Source: DATKQI01 sp035532755 (GTDB lineage Bacteria > Pseudomonadota > Alphaproteobacteria > Acetobacterales > Acetobacteraceae). From it: DNA of 27,115 nucleotides. The number at the start of each line of letters is the position of its first letter. Within the stretch, counting starts at the first letter, position 1. The position numbers and the translations under genes are program-made. The DNA is taken from contig DATKQI010000298.1 of assembly GCA_035532755.1 (NCBI GenBank), positions 1 to 27,115 of the forward strand, given 5' to 3'. A model generated the notes under the pieces. It worked only from the letters and a program-made list of their open reading frames with translations. It was not told the DNA's origin and did no database searches. Shown one piece after another: positions 7,601 to 15,259 of this stretch.

Positions 7601-9151
7601 TTATCGCGCTGGCCGCTTCGCACTCCAGCCGCCGGGCGGGGCGGGAAAGACCAAAACATCGCCCGGACGGATCGGCGCGGGGTTGACCGCCGCAACCGCC
7701 GACAGCGGCGGAGGCGTCAGGCCGCTGTAGACTTGCCGGTACAGCCGCTCCAGCGTATCGCCGGGACGCGCGACCAGCAGCAGGCCCGGGCCGCTCGGCT
7801 GGGGTTGCGCAACTGCGCTTCTGGCAGGCAACGGCGGTGGCGGCATCGGCAGAACGCCCGGGAGCGGCCCTGGCGGCGACATATGTGCAGCCTTTGGGGC
7901 GGCCGGCAGCGGCGGCGATTCGGCCTTGCCGGATGGCGCGCCTGCCGCCGGGATGGCAGGAGCAGCGGGCATGACGGGCGGAGCCGGTGACGGAGAACTC
8001 TGCGGGATGACCGGGGTGGGCGTCATGGCCGTCGCCGGCGACGGCCCGGATGCGGCGGGCAATGGCGAAGGGGGCGATGGCGGCGCCACCGCAGCCGGCG
8101 GCGCCGGGATTGGTGCCGGCGGGGGAACTGCCGGTGGTGATGGAGCGGGCACGGCCGTCACGGCGGGTTTCGCCGGGGCCGGGGGTTGAGGCCGGACGGC
8201 TCCCCGTTGCGTGCCGTTCCAGAGCAGAAACGCGAACGCCAGAACCGGCACTGCCACAAGGCACCAGTCCAGCAGGCCCCATGACGCCCATCCCCGCGCC
8301 ACGCCAACGGGCGCGCGTCGTGCCGCCGCCAGCGGAATGGGTGGCGGTGGCAGTTCCACCGGCGGCTCCGGCGTCGCCTCGGGCGGTGGTGCGAGATATT
8401 CGGTGTCGCTCCATTGCCCAGATACCGCAGCCTCGGGGATTGACGACGACACCGGGGATTCGGCCGGCACCGGTGCGGGGATGATTTCGGCTGTCGCCGG
8501 TACGGGTTCGGGGGCCTGGTGTGTCTCCGCCTCCGGAACCTCCACAAGGCTTTCCGGCGCGGCGGCGGTATCCGGCTCGGGCGGGGATGACGGGTCATCG
8601 AGGCGGGCATGCCGCATCGCCCGGTATTCCAGGCGCGGCATCGCGGGGTCGGCCAGCATTTCATCGATTTCGGGCCGGCCGATCAGCACGATCTGCAGCA
8701 GGTTTCCACTTTCATCGCCGATCCGGGAGAGGCTGCCGATGCGTTCGAGCGTGAGAGGGTCCAGCGCATGCGCGTCCTCGACCAGAAGGACCACGAGCGT
8801 GCCAACGGCGGCATGGGCTGCCAGCGCCCCGCCGATCGTGGCCAGCGCAGGGTCGTTCGCATCATCGAAATCGGGGCGGCCCAGCGCCCGCGCGATGGCC
8901 TGTATGGGATCGATCGCGTCGATGCTGCAGCGCAGATGTACCGTGATGGCGCCGGCCAGGCGCAGCTCGTTGAGGAACATCCGCGCAAGGATCGCGCTGC
9001 CGACCGCCGCATCGCCGACCAGGACGGTCAGGCCGCCTCGTGCATAGACGCCCGCGTGAAGCGCGGCCAGCGCCGCATCCAGCGTGTCCGCGGGGCAGAC
9101 GAGGTCCGAGTCGGCAACGCCGGCGGCCGGTCGCGGGCCGAGTTGGTTCAT
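7601..9151 (-). CDS. Degenerate AAA (ExeA-like) - transmembrane - Pro-rich - LysM membrane protein
   Basis: This is a 516-aa protein starting at ATG 9151 (MNQLGPRP). Domains seen: an N-terminal AAA/ExeA-like domain (about 20-180) with strand and helix pattern intact; a Pro/Ala-rich acidic linker (185-285); one transmembrane helix (about 291-311, with a Trp at each end); a second very Pro/Ala-rich stretch (about 320-455); and a C-terminal LysM-like domain (about 460-510, with PGDTLERLYRQVY and IRPGDVLVFP). The Walker A position reads GDAAVGSA (46-53), with Ser where the catalytic Lys belongs, and Walker B is VLLVEDAH, so ATP hydrolysis is doubtful. Topology suggests the AAA domain is cytoplasmic and LysM is on peptidoglycan. 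It recalls ExeA/GspA and DamX layouts, but no secretin genes are nearby. Function unknown. Confidence 0.75.
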   Translation of the reverse strand: MNQLGPRPAAGVADSDLVCPADTLDAALAALHAGVYARGGLTVLVGDAAVGSAILARMFLNELRLAGAITVHLRCSIDAIDPIQAIARALGRPDFDDANDPALATIGGALAAHAAVGTLVVLLVEDAHALDPLTLERIGSLSRIGDESGNLLQIVLIGRPEIDEMLADPAMPRLEYRAMRHARLDDPSSPPEPDTAAAPESLVEVPEAETHQAPEPVPATAEIIPAPVPAESPVSSSIPEAAVSGQWSDTEYLAPPPEATPEPPVELPPPPIPLAAARRAPVGVARGWASWGLLDWCLVAVPVLAFAFLLWNGTQRGAVRPQPPAPAKPAVTAVPAPSPPAVPPPAPIPAPPAAVAPPSPPSPLPAASGPSPATAMTPTPVIPQSSPSPAPPVMPAAPAIPAAGAPSGKAESPPLPAAPKAAHMSPPGPLPGVLPMPPPPLPARSAVAQPQPSGPGLLLVARPGDTLERLYRQVYSGLTPPPLSAVAAVNPAPIRPGDVLVFPAPPGGWSAKRPAR

Positions 9152-9241
9152 GGTCGTGTCTCTCGCGTTCCGGATCGATCTTCCGCCTGCGCAGGCGCGC
9201 GTCAAGCGCCGGGAAGCGACCTGTCAAGATGATCACATGTT

Positions 9242-9262
9242 GCACGCACGCCAAGCGTGCAG
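9242..9262. repeat. Perfect inverted repeat, 7-bp arms
   Basis: TGCACGC (9242-9248) and GCGTGCA (9256-9262) flank a 7-nt spacer, about 90 bp upstream of the AAA-LysM start and in the largest gene-free gap (9152-9362). No T-tract follows. It could be an operator or an RNA hairpin. Apart from this repeat and a lone TTGACA on the minus strand (9227-9222), I see nothing I can interpret in the gap. Confidence 0.35.
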
Positions 9263-9362
9263 CCTAAGCCAGATTTTGTCGCTGTTGCGATATCGGTCTG
9301 CCATTCAACCCGGGAAAGTGGAGGAAGAATGGCCAGATACACGCGATCCGGGAACAGCCGCG

Positions 9363-9602
9363 TTACGGGCAGTCGCATCCCTGCGTCGGGCCGCGATCGC
9401 CGCGGACCACGTGATGATCGATCCATTCCGCCACGAGCCGCCGGGCCTCGTTGATCGACGCCTCGGGGTGATGGATGCGGTATAGCGTCGTGCAGGCGCG
9501 GAAAGCCTCGAGATCGCCGGTGCCGTGCACGCGCAGATCGCGATAGGCGGTCACCACGGCGCGCTCACAGCGGCGGGCGATATGGCTGACTTCGCGGACC
9601 AT
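9363..9602 (-). CDS. Small hypothetical protein
   Basis: I do not recognise this 79-aa ORF. ATG 9602 (MVREVSHIARR) was preferred to an in-frame ATG at 9659 because GGGAG lies about 10 nt upstream and because the extra residues would span a hairpin (9628-9650). Composition looks like a real soluble helical protein: a basic first helix (IARRCERAVVTAYRDL), a middle segment with EAFRACTTLYRIHHP, and a final amphipathic helix ending in VAEWIDHHV. The last residues are low in complexity. It lies downstream of the tartrate dehydrogenase gene on the same strand, but a possible terminator separates them. A 41-codon Arg-rich ORF on the other strand overlaps its end and looks spurious. Confidence 0.5.
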   Translation of the reverse strand: MVREVSHIARRCERAVVTAYRDLRVHGTGDLEAFRACTTLYRIHHPEASINEARRLVAEWIDHHVVRGDRGPTQGCDCP

Positions 9603-9627
9603 GCCGAACCGGCTCCCAAGACTGCAA

Positions 9628-9650
9628 GACCCGGCGCAACTGTCCGGGTC
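9628..9650 (-). terminator. Possible terminator hairpin after the tartrate dehydrogenase gene
   Basis: GACCCGG (9628-9634) and CCGGGTC (9644-9650) are perfect 7-bp arms around a 9-nt loop, 41 nt past the dehydrogenase stop codon. There is no clear T-tract, so this is a positional call. Confidence 0.35.
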
Positions 9651-9690
9651 AGCCTTCATTTATGGGCAGGTCCCGCCCTGGACACAAGGC

Positions 9691-10812
9691 CTATCCGCCA
9701 TGCGCGCCACGCCCGGCCAGCCCTGCGGGCCCCGAGTCCTGATCGGCGTGAGCCACCAGATCGGCCAGCGCCCGGCCGAGTTCGGCGGTGCCCGCCTGCC
9801 CGCCCAGATCGCGCGTGCGTGGCCCGCCGCCGGCGAGCAGCGTCTCGATCGCGGTGACGATCGCAGCCGCGGCCGCGGTCTCGCCCAGGTGCTCCAGCAT
9901 CATCGCGCCGGACCACACCTGCCCGATCGGATTGCAGATGCCGCGCCCCGCAATATCGGGGGCAGAGCCATGGACAGGCTCGAACATCGAGGGATGGGCG
10001 CGCTCGGGGTTGATATTGGCGCTCGGGGCGATCCCGATGGCGCCGGCCACCGCCGGGCCGAGATCGCTCAGGATATCGCCGAACAGGTTCGACCCCACCA
10101 CCACGTCGAACCAGTCCGGGTGTTGCACGAAATGCGCGCACAGGATGTCGATGTGGAACTGGTCCGTGCGGATATCAGGATAAAATTTTGATATTTCGGC
10201 AAATCGCTCGTCCCAGAACGGCATGGTGAAGGTGATGCCGTTGGATTTGGTCGCCGATGTCAGGTGCTTGCTGGGCCGGGTTCGCGCCAGATCGAAAGCG
10301 TATTTCAGCACCCGGTCCACGCCATGGCGGGTGAAGACGCTTTGCTGGCTGACGAATTCCCGGTCCGTGCCGGGAAACATCCGCCCGCCGGACGAGGAAT
10401 ATTCCCCTTCCGTGTTTTCCCGCACGACGTAGAAATCGATATCCGCACTTGTCCGTCCCGCCAGCGGCGAGGTCATGCCCGGCAGCAGCCGGCAGGGGCG
10501 GAGGTTCACATACTGGTCGAAGCCGCGCCGGATCGGGATCAGCAGGCCCCACAGCGATACGTGGTCCGGCACGCCGGGCCAACCTACCGCGCCCAGGAAC
10601 ACCGCATCCGATTCGCGAAGCCGGTCCAGCCCGTCGGCCGGCATCATTGCCCCGGTGCGCTTCCAGGTTTCGCAAGACCAGTCGTACTCGGTCAGCTTCA
10701 GTTCGAAGCCGAAGCGTCGCGCCGCGGCATCCAGCACGCGCAGGCCCTCGGGCACGGTTTCCTTGCCGATGCCATCCCCGGGGATGACGGCGATCCGGTG
10801 CGTACGGCTCAT
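9691..10812 (-). CDS. ttuC: Tartrate / D-malate dehydrogenase (isopropylmalate dehydrogenase family)
   Basis: This is a 373-aa beta-decarboxylating dehydrogenase. ATG 10812 follows GGAAGGAAG on its strand. Signature parts: IPGDGIGKE (10-18); substrate-loop Args in LIPIRRGFDQYVNLRPC; VVRENTEGEYS; the catalytic Lys in TKSNGI; metal-binding aspartates in HIDILCAHF and NLFGDILSDLG; and the NAD-binding EPVHGSAPDIAGRGICNP. The EYDWSCETW insert and the WGLLIPIRRGFDQ loop are typical of the tartrate/D-malate dehydrogenase (TtuC/DmlA/YeaU) subgroup rather than LeuB, whose loop reads differently. It probably oxidises tartrate or D-malate with NAD+ and Mn2+ or Mg2+. The C-terminal tail after residue about 350 is Gly/Ala-rich and unusual. 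It lies 53 bp after the ELM1-family gene. Confidence 0.85.
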   Translation of the reverse strand: MSRTHRIAVIPGDGIGKETVPEGLRVLDAAARRFGFELKLTEYDWSCETWKRTGAMMPADGLDRLRESDAVFLGAVGWPGVPDHVSLWGLLIPIRRGFDQYVNLRPCRLLPGMTSPLAGRTSADIDFYVVRENTEGEYSSSGGRMFPGTDREFVSQQSVFTRHGVDRVLKYAFDLARTRPSKHLTSATKSNGITFTMPFWDERFAEISKFYPDIRTDQFHIDILCAHFVQHPDWFDVVVGSNLFGDILSDLGPAVAGAIGIAPSANINPERAHPSMFEPVHGSAPDIAGRGICNPIGQVWSGAMMLEHLGETAAAAAIVTAIETLLAGGGPRTRDLGGQAGTAELGRALADLVAHADQDSGPAGLAGRGAHGG

Positions 10813-10825
10813 GGCGTGCTTCCTT

Positions 10826-10844
10826 CCCTGCGCGGCCCGCAGGG
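10826..10844. repeat. GC hairpin between the ELM1 and dehydrogenase genes
   Basis: CCCTGCG (10826-10832) and CGCAGGG (10838-10844) pair perfectly around CGGCC, just upstream of the dehydrogenase ribosome-binding site. It may attenuate or process read-through from the ELM1 gene; there is no T-tract. Confidence 0.35.
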
Positions 10845-10865
10845 TGCGGGGCGGGCGAAGCGGCG

Positions 10866-11879
10866 TCAATCGAGCGGAAAACGGCGCAGGATTTCGGCCG
10901 CGACCCGCCCGGCTTCATCCAGCCCCTGCCGCGGCCAGGGCGAGAGGCTGGAACCGAGCGGGCGTGCCTGGCCGGCCTCGTACAGGCTGCGGTGCAGCCG
11001 CCGATGGCGCTGCCCGGCCAGTTCGGGCAGGGCGATGAACACCGGGGCAGCGGCAGTGCAGGCCTCGCTGATCATCGACACCGAATCACCGGTCACGACG
11101 ATCGCATCCGCCAGCGCCAGATAGCCGAGATAGGGGTTCGGCCCGGGGTCGCCCCAGCGGAACATCAAATGCATCACCGGGCCGAGTGCGGCCGCCAGCG
11201 CCTCCGTCGCCTCCGCCCCCGTGCGGCGGGAGGTGGTGACCATCACCGACCCGCGATGCGCCGCGGCGAGCCGCGCGACCTGCCGGCCCAGGGCGTGGGC
11301 CAGCGATGGGTCCATCTCCGTTCCGCGCACCTTCCCGCCCACCATCAGCGCGATGCGCGGCCGGGGCAGGTGCGCCAGACGCTCCTCCCACTCCGCCTGC
11401 GCCCGCAGCAGGGCGAAGGGCGAAACGCGGTGCGGCGCGCCCAGCACCGGCAGCACATTGTCGGCCAGCGGCGGCCGGTCGTGATGCGGGATCACCAGCA
11501 GATCGAACTGGGCGGCCGCCAGTGCCGCATGCAGTTGCGGGCGCATGCAGTGCACGACGCGGCAGTCGAGATGGGTCTGCAGCCATAGCGCCACCGCGAT
11601 CGAGCGGTTGCCGGCCGAGATGACCAGCCGCGGGGGCGCGCCACCCAGATCGAGCGCCGCCGGGTTCACCCCGGCGAGCGATCCGCCGCGGCGCAGCGCC
11701 GCCAGATGGGCAAACACCGTCCAGGACAGGGGCAGCCGCCGGAACGGCACGCCGAGGCGTTCGGCGATCCCGATCGCCTGGGCAGCGGTGCCGGCGCGCG
11801 AATCCTCCAGCACCCAGACCGGCTCGGTCTGGCTCTCTCGCGGGCCCGCCCCGCTGACGCCGATGGACGCCTTGGACAC
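10866..11879 (-). CDS. ELM1/GtrOC1-family protein (mitochondrial-fission ELM1 homologue)
   Basis: This is a 337-aa protein. The start must be GTG 11879: an in-frame TAG lies three codons upstream. A strong AGGAGG (11898-11893) is 13 nt away, farther than usual. The N-terminal VWVLEDSRAGTAAQAIGIAE is the hallmark of the ELM1 family (PF06258), whose fold resembles GT-B glycosyltransferases. Other conserved parts are LVISAGNRS, a VIPHHDRPP segment, RIALMVGGKVRGT, VTTSRRT, and VTGDSVSMISEA near the C-terminus. In alphaproteobacteria the family is widespread and poorly characterised; a role in envelope sugar or lipid chemistry is possible. It is divergent from pyrE with a 58-bp gap. Confidence 0.82.
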   Translation of the reverse strand: MSKASIGVSGAGPRESQTEPVWVLEDSRAGTAAQAIGIAERLGVPFRRLPLSWTVFAHLAALRRGGSLAGVNPAALDLGGAPPRLVISAGNRSIAVALWLQTHLDCRVVHCMRPQLHAALAAAQFDLLVIPHHDRPPLADNVLPVLGAPHRVSPFALLRAQAEWEERLAHLPRPRIALMVGGKVRGTEMDPSLAHALGRQVARLAAAHRGSVMVTTSRRTGAEATEALAAALGPVMHLMFRWGDPGPNPYLGYLALADAIVVTGDSVSMISEACTAAAPVFIALPELAGQRHRRLHRSLYEAGQARPLGSSLSPWPRQGLDEAGRVAAEILRRFPLD

Positions 11880-11937
11880 TTGACGCTACGAACCTCCTGA
11901 AAGACCGACAGGCCGACGGCTGATGGGGACCACCGAC

Positions 11938-12696
11938 ATGACCGCCAAATCCTCGACGACACGACCGCAGCCGACCGGGCACATGACCGACTGGGACCGC
12001 GATGCGGCGCTGACCACGGCGCGCATCCTGCTGGAGATCAAGGCTGTCAACTTCCGGCCCGAGGAACCCTATACCTTCACCTCCGGCTGGAAATCGCCGG
12101 TCTATATCGATTGCCGCCGCATCATCTTCTTTCCGCGCGCGCGGGCCAAGATCTGCGAGATGGCGGTGGAGAAAATCCACCGCCATGTCGGCTTCGAGAG
12201 CATCGAAGCGGTAGCCGGCGGGGAGACCGCGGGCATCCCCTTCGCCGCCTGGATCGCCGACCGCATGCTGGCCCCGATGGCCTATGTGCGCAAGAAGCCC
12301 AAGGGCTTCGGCCGCAACGCCCTGATCGAGGGCGACGTGCCGGAGGGGCTGCGCACGCTGCTGGTGGAAGACCTGACCACGGACGGCCAGTCCAAGATCC
12401 GCTTCGCCAATGCGCTGCGCGAGGCCGGCGCCATCGTGAACCATGCCTTCGTGGTGTTCTTCTACGGCGTGTTTCCCGGCAGCTTCGAGACGCTCGCGAA
12501 TATGGACATTACCTTGCACCATCTGTGCACCTGGTGGGACGTGCTGGAGGCCTGCCGGGACCGCCCGTATTTCGAGGAGCCGGCGATGGCCGAGGTGCGC
12601 CGCTTCCTGGAGAACCCGGTCGCCTGGTCCGCCGCGCACGGCGGCGTGGCGAGCGCGGAGGAGGCCGCCCACCGCAAGGCGGCTGCCGGGGGCTGA
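11938..12696 (+). CDS. pyrE: Orotate phosphoribosyltransferase
   Basis: This enzyme makes orotidine 5'-phosphate from orotate and PRPP in de novo pyrimidine synthesis. It is 252 aa from ATG 11938, which GGGGA precedes; an in-frame ATG at 11923 would add 5 residues, and ATG 11983 is also possible. Visible: FTSGWKSPVYIDCR (47-60), which contains the conserved T-S-G-x-K-S-P-x-Y segment; GGETAGIPFA (94-103); YVRKKPKGFGR (116-126), with the catalytic-loop lysines; and the PRPP loop LLVEDLTTDGQSK (141-153). The C-terminal 50 residues extend beyond the minimal enzyme. The next gene begins 10 nt after the stop, suggesting co-transcription with a catabolic enolase-superfamily gene. Confidence 0.95.
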   Translation: MTAKSSTTRPQPTGHMTDWDRDAALTTARILLEIKAVNFRPEEPYTFTSGWKSPVYIDCRRIIFFPRARAKICEMAVEKIHRHVGFESIEAVAGGETAGIPFAAWIADRMLAPMAYVRKKPKGFGRNALIEGDVPEGLRTLLVEDLTTDGQSKIRFANALREAGAIVNHAFVVFFYGVFPGSFETLANMDITLHHLCTWWDVLEACRDRPYFEEPAMAEVRRFLENPVAWSAAHGGVASAEEAAHRKAAAGG

Positions 12697-12706
12697 GGCG
12701 CGGCCC

Positions 12707-13813
12707 ATGAAGATCACCCGCATCCTTGTCTATCAGGTCGATCTGCCCCTGCACGAGGGCAGCTACAACTGGTCCGGCGGCAAATCGGTCGCCGTGTTCG
12801 ACAGCACGGTGGTGCGGATCGAGACCGATTCCGGGCTGATCGGCCATGGCGAGGTCTGCCCGCTCGGCCCGGCCTATCTGCCGGCCTATGCCGCCGGGGT
12901 GCGCGCGGGCATCGCCGAACTCGGCCCGCACCTGATCGGGGCGGACCCGCTGGCGCTGGGCCCGCTGAACCGGCTGATGGACGCGCGGCTGAAGGGCCAT
13001 CCGTATGTGCGGTCCGCGATCGACATCGCGTGCTGGGACCTGCTGGGCCAGGCATCCGGGCAATCGGTCTGCACGCTGCTGGGCGGGCGGGACGGTGATG
13101 CCGTCGATCTCTATCGCGCGATCTCCCAGGAAACGCCGGAGCGGATGGCGGCCAAGGTGGCCGGCTACCGCGGCGAGGGCTACCGGAAGTTCCAGCTCAA
13201 GGTCGGCGGCGATGCGGATACCGACATTGCCCGCATCCTGGCCGTGGCCGAGGCGCTGCGGCCGGGCGATGTGCTGGTGGCGGATGCGAACACCGGCTGG
13301 CTGCCGCATCAGGCCGCGCGGGTGGTGCATGCGGTGCGCGATGCGGACGTGTATATCGAACAGCCGTGCCTGAGCTATGAGGAATGCCTGTCCGTCCGCT
13401 GCCGCACCGCCCTGCCCTTCGTGCTGGATGAATCGGTGGACAGCCTGCCCATGCTGCTGCGCGCGCATGCCGACCGGGCGATGGACGTGGTGAACATCAA
13501 GATCAGCAAGCTCGGCGGGCTGACGGCCGCGCGGCAGGTGCGCGATCTGTGCGTGGCAATGGGCGTGGCGATGACGATCGAGGATTCCTGGGGCGGCGAT
13601 ATCGCCACGGCCGCCATCGCGCATCTGGCGCACAGCACGCCGGCGCGGTTCCGCTTCTCGGCCACCGATTTCAACAGCTACGTAACGAAATCCATCGCCG
13701 AGGGCGCGCCACGCCGTGTGGATGGGCGCATGGCGGCCTCCACCGCGCCGGGGCTGGGCGTGAGCCCGATCGCCGCGGCGCTGGGCGAGCCGGTGCTGGC
13801 GATCGGCGGGTAA
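12707..13813 (+). CDS. Enolase-superfamily enzyme, 4-hydroxyproline betaine 2-epimerase / cis-3-hydroxy-L-proline dehydratase-like
   Basis: This 368-aa protein belongs to the mandelate racemase/muconate lactonizing group. A lid domain (1-125, with a W-S-G-G loop at about 22-25) precedes a TIM barrel. Candidate acid/base lysines are K165 (in KFQLKVGG) and K265 (NIKISKLGG), and metal ligands are D193 (VADANTGW), E218 (YIEQP) and D241 (LDES). These motifs, the length, and the IEDSWGGDIATAAIAHLA and ATDFNSY stretches match the HpbD / c3LHyp dehydratase group as I recall it, which acts on hydroxyproline betaine, proline betaine or cis-3-hydroxyproline by abstracting the alpha proton. The upstream pyrE may share its transcript. 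The catabolic neighbours across the gap fit this role. The exact substrate is unresolved. Confidence 0.85.
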   Translation: MKITRILVYQVDLPLHEGSYNWSGGKSVAVFDSTVVRIETDSGLIGHGEVCPLGPAYLPAYAAGVRAGIAELGPHLIGADPLALGPLNRLMDARLKGHPYVRSAIDIACWDLLGQASGQSVCTLLGGRDGDAVDLYRAISQETPERMAAKVAGYRGEGYRKFQLKVGGDADTDIARILAVAEALRPGDVLVADANTGWLPHQAARVVHAVRDADVYIEQPCLSYEECLSVRCRTALPFVLDESVDSLPMLLRAHADRAMDVVNIKISKLGGLTAARQVRDLCVAMGVAMTIEDSWGGDIATAAIAHLAHSTPARFRFSATDFNSYVTKSIAEGAPRRVDGRMAASTAPGLGVSPIAAALGEPVLAIGG

Positions 13814-13819
13814 GACCGA

Positions 13820-14153
13820 TCAGGCCGGAAAACCGAAGGCGCGCGGCAGGAACAGCGTGAACCACGGCATGAAGGTGACGATCATCAGGCCGAGGAACAG
13901 CACCGCCAGATAGGGCAGCATGGCGCGCGCGGCACCTTCCACGGGTGTTCGCATCACCGCACAGCAGACATGGAAGCCGACCCCGGCCGGCGGGAGGAAC
14001 GCGCCGATCCCCATGGCGATGACCAGGACGATGCCATAATGAAGCTGGCTGATGCCGATCTGCCCGGCGATGGGCAGCAGCAGGCCCTCGCCGATGGTCC
14101 GCCAGCGCCTGGACGAAGCGCACCAGCCACAGGCTGATGCCCGCCTTCGTCAC
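13820..14153 (-). pseudogene. dctM remnant (TRAP transporter large permease, C-terminal fragment)
   Basis: About 93 residues of the TRAP large-permease C-terminus are readable from about 14099 down to the TGA at 13820: LLLPIAGQIGIS, HYGIVLVIAMGIGAFLPP, then a final transmembrane helix ending FMPWFTLFLP. Upstream, in a different frame, the segment from GTG 14153 reads VTKAGISLWLVRFVQAL, which fits an earlier part of the same protein. The roughly 30 residues that should lie between (the LExxPAxxLFxP helix region) are missing, so there is an internal deletion plus frame change. The first 300 or so residues and the dctP/dctQ partners are absent. This looks like a decayed relic of a substrate transporter belonging to the adjacent catabolic cluster. 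Confidence 0.75.
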
Positions 14154-14211
14154 GACTGATCGGCTCGCCTGCCGGAAGGATTTCGCTGACCAGCAGAGCC
14201 GGCGCGCGGGA

Positions 14212-15255
14212 TCACTGCTGCGTCATCGCAGCTCCCGCCCCCCAGGTATCGGCGACGACATAGCCCGCGGGATAGGGATCGGACGGGTCGAGCATGTAGC
14301 TGTGCAGGCCGGTGATCCAGGCGCGGCCTTCAATGACCGGAAGGATGGCCGGCCGGCCGCCAACAACGGTCTCGCCGGCGATGCTGCCCTTGAAACGGGA
14401 GCCGATGATCGATTCGTGGATCATCCAATCCCCGGCGCGCATCTGCCCGCGCGCGTGCAGCACGGCCATCCGGGCGGATGTGCCGGTGCCGGTGGGGCTG
14501 CGGTCCGACCGGCCGGGGGCGACGATGCAGGTGTTGCGGGTGATCTGCCCGACGCCCGCGAACGGACGGTTGAGCTGCACGATCGAAACGCCTGCGATCC
14601 CGTCGTTCTCAGGGTGCACCGCATGCAACTGGTCGCGCGCGGCCGCCCTTATCTTCTCGCCCAGCGCCGCAAGTTCCCGCGCTTCATCGGCGGTCAGCGC
14701 GAAGCCCAGCGCCGTCGCATCGACGATCGCATAGAACATGCCGCCATAGGCGATGTCCGCCCGCACCGTGCCCACACCATCGACTTCAAGCATGGCATCC
14801 AGGCGGTCCACGAAGCTCGGCACATTGGCGAAGGCGACCGAAACGCATTTGCCGCCCGCACAGGTGGCCCTGGCGCGCACGGGGCCGGCGGGCGTGTCCA
14901 TCATCACCACGGTTTCCGGCTCGCGCATCGGCAGAAGCCCCGTCTCCAGCAGCACGGTGACGGTGCAGATCAGGTTGGAGCCGGACATCGGCACGTATTC
15001 CGTCGGCTCCATGATGATCATGCCGGCGTCGCAATCGGCCCGGGTAGGCGGCACCAGCAGGTTGACATGGCGGGCGACCGAACCGCGTGGCTCGCACAGC
15101 AGGAAACGCCGCAGGTCGTCGCGCTCGGCCCGCAGCGTCTGCATCTTGTCGAACATCGTCACCCCCGCCGGCGGCAGCACGCCGCCGACGATCACGTCAC
15201 CCACCTCGCCTTCCGCGTGGCAGCCGACGACGGAAATGACCTTGCTTGATCGCAT
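14212..15255 (-). CDS. Proline racemase superfamily protein (hydroxyproline epimerase/dehydratase-like), Ser/Thr active site
   Basis: This is a 347-aa two-lobed racemase-superfamily enzyme starting at ATG 15255, 4 nt after soxG. Conserved framework: GCHAEGE (11-17), the MEPTEYVPMSG loop, YGGMFYAIVDA, NDGIAGVSI, and DRSPTGTGTSAR (251-262). In proline racemase and 4-hydroxyproline 2-epimerase the two catalytic residues are Cys, in MCGH and SPCGTG. Here they are S91 (MSGS) and T255 (SPTGTG). A Thr at the second site is known from trans-3-hydroxy-L-proline dehydratases, so dehydration is possible, but Ser at the first site leaves no thiol at either position. The family is certain; the reaction is open. 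It ends the sox transcription unit. Confidence 0.85.
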   Translation of the reverse strand: MRSSKVISVVGCHAEGEVGDVIVGGVLPPAGVTMFDKMQTLRAERDDLRRFLLCEPRGSVARHVNLLVPPTRADCDAGMIIMEPTEYVPMSGSNLICTVTVLLETGLLPMREPETVVMMDTPAGPVRARATCAGGKCVSVAFANVPSFVDRLDAMLEVDGVGTVRADIAYGGMFYAIVDATALGFALTADEARELAALGEKIRAAARDQLHAVHPENDGIAGVSIVQLNRPFAGVGQITRNTCIVAPGRSDRSPTGTGTSARMAVLHARGQMRAGDWMIHESIIGSRFKGSIAGETVVGGRPAILPVIEGRAWITGLHSYMLDPSDPYPAGYVVADTWGAGAAMTQQ

Positions 15256-15259
15256 ACCG

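Noticed and set aside
9329..9454. A 41-codon plus-strand ORF with GGAGG upstream of its ATG
   Set aside because: It is Arg/Pro-rich, overlaps the small minus-strand gene for most of its length, and looks like a translation of the opposite strand of coding DNA.
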